Assembly: GCA_910578935.1 (NCBI GenBank)
Contig: CAJTSM010000008.1
Location: forward strand, 64,705 to 128,704
Source of the DNA: an uncultured Oscillibacter sp.
Lineage (GTDB): Bacteria > Bacillota > Clostridia > Oscillospirales > Oscillospiraceae
DNA: 64,000 nt
Direction of reading: 5' to 3'
The notes under the pieces are model-generated. The model searched no databases. It saw only the letters and a program-made list of their open reading frames with translations, and had not been told where the DNA came from. The translations under genes and the position numbers were made by a program. This document shows positions 60,161-64,000 of the stretch, in pieces. How positions within the stretch are numbered: the first letter of the stretch is position 1; every line of letters begins with the position of its first letter.

Positions 60161-60248
60161 TGGCGGAGAGAGTGGGATTCGAACCCACGGGCACTTGCGC
60201 GCCGCCGGTTTTCAAGACCGGTTCCTTCAACCACTCGGACATCTCTCC
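60161..60248 (-). tRNA. tRNA-Ser (anticodon UGA)
   Basis: The 88-nt gene has acceptor GGAGAGA/TCTCTCC, anticodon loop C-T-TGA-A-A, a long variable arm, T-loop GGTTCGAAT and an encoded GCCA end. It is 23 nt upstream of the GCU tRNA in the same transcript. Confidence 0.95.
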
Positions 60249-60282
60249 ATTTCGAAGGCGCCGTCTCTTGAACACGGACTAT

Positions 60283-60312
60283 AGCATAGCATACCCGCCC
60301 CCGGTTTGTCAA
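60283..60312 (-). promoter_or_regulatory. Promoter of the tRNA-Ser genes
   Basis: On the minus strand TTGACA (60312-60307), 18 bp and TATGCT (60288-60283), about 35 nt before the first tRNA. Confidence 0.7.
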
Positions 60313-60362
60313 CAGGTTTTTGCGCCCTGCGCGTGAATTCATGGAGGGGGCCCTGGGGCCCC

Positions 60363-61880
60363 TCATCCCTTTAAAATATCCGTATTCCGGTACTGAATTG
60401 CCTCCGCCAGATGGGCGGCCCCGATCTCTGCCTCTCCGTCCAGGTCGGCGATGGTCCGGGCCACCCGGAGAATCCGGTCGTGGGACCGGGCCGTCAGGCC
60501 CATGCGCTGAAAAGCGTTTTTCATCAGCGCTTCCCCAGCCTCGTCCAGGCGGCAGAATGCTCCCAATTGTGCCGGGGCGATCTGGGCGTTGCAGGCCGCG
60601 CCGCTGCCCGCCAGACGCTCCGCCTGGATGGCCCGGGCCGCGTCCACCCGGGTCTTGACCTCCGCAGAGGACTCCGGCGTCTCCCGGCGGCGCATGGCCT
60701 CGTACTCCACCGATGGCACTGTCACATGGAGGTCGATCCGGTCCAGCAGGGGGCCGGAGATCTTCTCCACGTACCGCTCCCGGTCCCGTTGGGAACAGGT
60801 GCACCGCCGGTCCGGGTGGCCCCGCCAGCCGCAGCGGCAGGGGTTCATGGCGCAGATCAGCTGGAACCGGGCGGGGAGGCGCAGGGTGCCCCCGGCACGG
60901 GAGATGGTGACTTCCCCGTCCTCCAGGGGCTGGCGGAGAATCTCCAGGGCGTCCCGGCGGAATTCCGGCAGCTCGTCCAGGAACAGCACGCCGTTGTGGG
61001 CCAGGGAGATTTCCCCCGGGCGCATGGCGGGCCCGCCGCCGGTGAGGGCGGAAGCGGAGACGGTATGGTGGGGACTGCGGAAGGGCCGCCGGGCCAGCAG
61101 GGGATGCTTCGGGTCCGCCAGTCCCGCCACAGACCACACGCCGGAGGCCGCCAGGGCCTCCTCCCGGGTCATGTCCGGCAGAATGGAGGGCAGGCGCTTG
61201 GCCAGCATGGACTTGCCCGCCCCGGGGGAGCCGATCATGAGAAGATTGTGCCCCCCGGCGGCGGCGATTTCCAACGCCCGTTTCACGTTCTCCTGGCCCA
61301 TCACGTCCCGGAGGTCCAGGAGGCCCGCCTCGTCCTCCGCCGGCGTCCAGGCCGGGGCGGGGGAGAGGGGGGCCTCCCCCCGGAGGTGGGCCGTCAAGGC
61401 CCCCACGTCCGGCACGCCGTAGACCGTCAGGCCTCCCGCCAAGGTAGCCTCCGCGGCGTTGCCCGCCGGGACGAAGAGGGACCGGACCCCGGCCTTTTCC
61501 GCCGCCAGGGCCATGGGCAGCACCCCCGCCACGCTCCGCAGGGACCCGCTGAGGGACAGTTCGCCGATAAAAGCCGCGTCCGGCGGGGGCTCGGGGAGGT
61601 CCCCGTTCGCCGCCAGGAGGCCCACGAAAATGGGCAGGTCGTAGAGGGTCCCGGCCTTCTTCTGGCCCGCCGGGGCCAGGTTCACGGTGATGCGGCTGAC
61701 GGGGAATTTCGCCCCGCAGTTCTTCACCGCCGCCCGAACCCGCTCCCGGGCCTCCCGGACGGCGGCGTCGGGCAGACCCACCACGTCAAAGGCGGGAAGG
61801 CCCCCGGAGAGAAAGCACTCGGCGCTGACCACATAACCGGAGACGCCGTTCAAGCCAAGGGAACGTACCGTGACCACCAT
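60363..61880 (-). CDS. comM: YifB/ComM family AAA+ protein (Mg-chelatase-like)
   Basis: A 505-residue protein of the YifB/ComM family. An N-terminal Lon-protease-like domain (about residues 1-165) precedes an AAA+ domain with Walker A G-S-P-G-A-G-K-S (about 218-225), Walker B V-L-F-L-D-E-L-P-E-F and a C-terminal Mg-chelatase lid with the zinc-like C-x-C-G-W motif. ComM is a hexameric helicase promoting branch migration in natural transformation. I chose the ATG at 61880, 8 nt after GGAGG. It is convergent with no known operon partner. Confidence 0.93.
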   Translation of the reverse strand: MVVTVRSLGLNGVSGYVVSAECFLSGGLPAFDVVGLPDAAVREARERVRAAVKNCGAKFPVSRITVNLAPAGQKKAGTLYDLPIFVGLLAANGDLPEPPPDAAFIGELSLSGSLRSVAGVLPMALAAEKAGVRSLFVPAGNAAEATLAGGLTVYGVPDVGALTAHLRGEAPLSPAPAWTPAEDEAGLLDLRDVMGQENVKRALEIAAAGGHNLLMIGSPGAGKSMLAKRLPSILPDMTREEALAASGVWSVAGLADPKHPLLARRPFRSPHHTVSASALTGGGPAMRPGEISLAHNGVLFLDELPEFRRDALEILRQPLEDGEVTISRAGGTLRLPARFQLICAMNPCRCGWRGHPDRRCTCSQRDRERYVEKISGPLLDRIDLHVTVPSVEYEAMRRRETPESSAEVKTRVDAARAIQAERLAGSGAACNAQIAPAQLGAFCRLDEAGEALMKNAFQRMGLTARSHDRILRVARTIADLDGEAEIGAAHLAEAIQYRNTDILKG

Positions 61881-62038
61881 AATCGAAACCTCCCGCAGTC
61901 TGTATAAATATACTATACCACAAAGTGGGAAGGATGGGAAGGAAAGAAATAGCATGTCCCATAGGCTGCGGAAACGATGAGGCTCTGGTATGCTGGCGGC
62001 ATATTTGCCAACAGGGCGGACCGGAAGGAGGACAATCG

Positions 62039-62539
62039 GTGAGCAGGTATAGATTCCGGAAAATAAGAAAGGAAGAGATTCCGCAGGTGCTTCAGCTGGT
62101 TCTTGAGCGGATGAAGCGGATGGATGAGCAGGGCATCCGGCAATGGAACGCAACAAATTATGATCGGGTCTATCCTCAGTCTTACTATGAGGAATGCCGG
62201 AAGCGGGGAGAATTGTTTGCCCTGGAGGATACGGAGGCGGATGAAATCGTTTGTGCCGCCGTGCTGAAAGAGAATGATGCGCGTTGGGACGGCGACGCCC
62301 CGGCACGGTACCTTCATAACTTTGTTGCCAAGACCGGCCGTCATGGTATGGGAAGCATGTTTCTTCGTAAAGCGGAGAAGTATGCCCGGGTAAAGGGGAA
62401 AACATATATGCGGCTGGACTCGGCGGTTGATAACCCTGTTCTTGCGGAGTACGACGCGTTCCTTGGCTTCCCGGCGGTGGGAAACTGCGAGGACGGGCCG
62501 TACAAAGGCGTGCTGCGCCAGAAGCGGCCGGCCGGCTAG
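62039..62539 (+). CDS. GNAT-family N-acetyltransferase
   Basis: A 166-residue GNAT protein. R-x-x-x-x-E-E-I-P-Q-V near the start, the central beta-strand region and the L-H-N-F-V-A-K-x-G-R-H-G-M-G-S-M-F-L acetyl-CoA loop (about residues 97-114) are typical. The substrate cannot be told. I chose the GTG at 62039, 7 nt after AAGGAGG. It stands divergent from comM. Confidence 0.82.
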   Translation: MSRYRFRKIRKEEIPQVLQLVLERMKRMDEQGIRQWNATNYDRVYPQSYYEECRKRGELFALEDTEADEIVCAAVLKENDARWDGDAPARYLHNFVAKTGRHGMGSMFLRKAEKYARVKGKTYMRLDSAVDNPVLAEYDAFLGFPAVGNCEDGPYKGVLRQKRPAG

Positions 62540-62615
62540 CCGCGGGAGGCAGACGGAATCGTTTACTCGCCAAGAATCCCTGGGAAAATTTGTGCAAAAA
62601 ATAACAAAGCGGCGG

Positions 62616-62644
62616 TTTACACCGGGAAACAGCCGTGTTATAAT
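62616..62644 (+). promoter_or_regulatory. Sigma-A promoter of nifJ
   Basis: TTTACA (62616-62621), a 17-bp spacer and a perfect TATAAT (62639-62644), about 92 nt before the nifJ start. Confidence 0.8.
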
Positions 62645-62736
62645 AAAATTACATGGGGTTCGGAAGGAGAGAGTTTCGGCCCCCTGTCTTGGAGAGATTG
62701 CCGTCCCCGGGCGGCAAATTTACAGGAGGTAAGTTT

Positions 62737-64000
62737 ATGGCAAGAAAGTTCAAGTCCATGGACGGAAACAACGCGGCGGCATATGTCAGCTACGCGTTTA
62801 CCGAGGTGGCGGGCATCTACCCCATCACCCCGTCTTCCCCCATGGCAGACTTGGTCGACCAGTGGTCCGCCGCCGGTCAGAAAAACATCTTCGGAACCAC
62901 CGTGAAGGTCTGCGAGATGCAGTCCGAGGCCGGCGCCTCCGGCACCGTCCACGGCTCCCTGGCCACCGGCGCGATGACCACTACCTACACCGCCTCTCAG
63001 GGCCTGCTGCTGATGATCCCCAATATGTACAAGATCGCCGGCGAGCTGCTGCCCTGCGTGTTCCACGTGTCCGCCCGCACCGTGTCCAGCCACGCGCTGA
63101 ACATCTTCGGCGACCACTCCGACGTCATGGCCTGCCGCCAGACCGGCTTTGCCATGCTCTGCGAGGGCAACGTCCAGGAGGTCATGGACTTGGGTCCCGT
63201 GGCGCACCTGGCCGCCATTGAGGGCCGGGTTCCCTTTGTGAACTTCTTCGACGGCTTCCGCACCTCCCACGAGATCCAGAAGGTGGCCGTGTGGGACTAC
63301 GACGACCTGAAGGAAATGTGCGACATGGACGCCGTGGACGCGTTCCGCAAGCACGCGCTGAACCCCGAGCGGCCCAACATGCGGGGCTCTCACGAAAACG
63401 GCGACATCTTCTTCCAGCACCGTGAGGCCTGCAACCCCTACTACGACGCCCTGCCCGACGTGGTGGAGAAATATATGGGCAAGATCAACGAGAAGCTGGG
63501 CACCGACTATCAGCTGTTCAACTATTACGGCGCCCCCGACGCCGACCGTGTCATCATCGCCATGGGCTCCATCTGCGACGTGACCGAGGAGGTCGTGGAC
63601 TACATGAACGCCCACGGCGAGAAGGTGGGCCTGGTGAAGGTCCGCCTGTACCGCCCCTTCCGGGCTGACAAGCTGATCGCCGCCATCCCCGCCACCGCCA
63701 AGAAGATCGCCGTTCTGGACCGCACCAAGGAGCCCGGCTCCCTGGGCGAGCCCCTCTATCAGGACGTTATCTCCGCCCTGGCCGAGGCAGGCATCACCGA
63801 CAAGACCGTCATCGCCGGCCGGTACGGCCTGGGTTCAAAGGACACCCCGCCCCGCAGCGTGTTCGCCGTGTATGAGGAACTGGCCAAGGCCGACGCCAAG
63901 AAGAAGTTCACCATCGGCATCGTAGACGACGTGACCGGTCTGTCCCTGGAGGAGCACAAGGCCCCCAATACCGCCGCCGAGGGCACCATCGAGGTCAAGT
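62737..64000 (+). CDS. nifJ: Pyruvate:ferredoxin (flavodoxin) oxidoreductase, 5' part
   Basis: The first 421 residues of a single-chain pyruvate:ferredoxin oxidoreductase; the gene runs off the window (full length in the family is about 1,170). The N-terminal domain I has D-G-N-x-A-A-A-Y-V-S-Y-A-F-T-E-V and Y-P-I-T-P-S-S-P-M-A (substrate-side motif), and domain II begins with D-Y-Q-L-F-x-Y-Y-G-A-x-D-A-D-R-V-I-x-A-M-G-S. The enzyme oxidises pyruvate to acetyl-CoA and reduces ferredoxin in anaerobes. The ATG at 62737 follows ACAGGAGGT. Confidence 0.96.
   Translation, partial: MARKFKSMDGNNAAAYVSYAFTEVAGIYPITPSSPMADLVDQWSAAGQKNIFGTTVKVCEMQSEAGASGTVHGSLATGAMTTTYTASQGLLLMIPNMYKIAGELLPCVFHVSARTVSSHALNIFGDHSDVMACRQTGFAMLCEGNVQEVMDLGPVAHLAAIEGRVPFVNFFDGFRTSHEIQKVAVWDYDDLKEMCDMDAVDAFRKHALNPERPNMRGSHENGDIFFQHREACNPYYDALPDVVEKYMGKINEKLGTDYQLFNYYGAPDADRVIIAMGSICDVTEEVVDYMNAHGEKVGLVKVRLYRPFRADKLIAAIPATAKKIAVLDRTKEPGSLGEPLYQDVISALAEAGITDKTVIAGRYGLGSKDTPPRSVFAVYEELAKADAKKKFTIGIVDDVTGLSLEEHKAPNTAAEGTIEVK

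Overview
The window looks like a chromosome segment of a spore-forming, high-GC (roughly 60%) Gram-positive anaerobe of the class Clostridia, most likely family Oscillospiraceae (Oscillibacter / Flavonifractor / Lawsonibacter-like). I infer this from strong AGGAGG ribosome binding sites, sporulation genes (spoVAE, spoIIR) and Spo0A-type boxes, an S-layer-homology surface protein, pyruvate:ferredoxin oxidoreductase, zinc-ribbon forms of S14 and L36, and the Firmicute rimP-nusA-ylxR-ylxQ-infB-rbfA order. The species is not determined.

Layout. (1) 1-5300: a MerR-type operator/promoter and structured leader, a membrane-anchored MerR regulator with a small membrane partner, a PilZ protein, a second small membrane protein with YbjQ and a metallo-hydrolase, cytidine deaminase and a deacetylase-like lipoprotein. 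(2) 5300-13000: a palindromic element, a candidate structured RNA, a lone spoVAE, a 1,680-residue S-layer protein and, upstream of it, a degenerate double tyrosine-recombinase-fold protein with winged-helix tail. A 13-bp dyad site lies on each side of that last gene. (3) 13000-23850: flavodoxin-like reductase, thiI, cinA, a PIN/NYN-like protein, an orphan HATPase protein behind tandem Spo0A-like boxes, a DUF1576 membrane protein, spoIIR, a palindrome-rich gap, a thioesterase, and an ArsR/HMA/P-type ATPase metal-efflux operon. (4) 23850-32550, minus strand: rimP-nusA-ylxR-ylxQ-infB-rbfA-nrnA-truB-ribF behind one promoter and a leader terminator. (5) 32695-49635, plus strand: the S10-spc-alpha ribosomal superoperon from rpsJ to rplQ including secY, adk, map, infA and rpoA, with two unusually long structured gaps (before rplC and before rpsH). 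(6) 49720-58320: a polysaccharide deacetylase, then rpoC and rpoB on the minus strand. (7) 58350-60320: a prophage head-gene remnant (truncated minor capsid/MuF-type protein with a JAB-like tail, two tiny genes, scaffold fragment) lying between the rpoB promoter and two tRNA-Ser genes. (8) 60363-64000: comM, a GNAT acetyltransferase and the 5' part of nifJ.

Most of the window is translation and transcription machinery. The least explained parts are the S-layer/recombinase-fold locus, the Spo0A-box kinase-like gene, the prophage remnant with its JAB-like protein, the candidate RNA near 5.5 kb and the structured gaps inside the ribosomal operon. Promoter, terminator and operator calls come from reading consensus matches by eye; no search or folding program was run.
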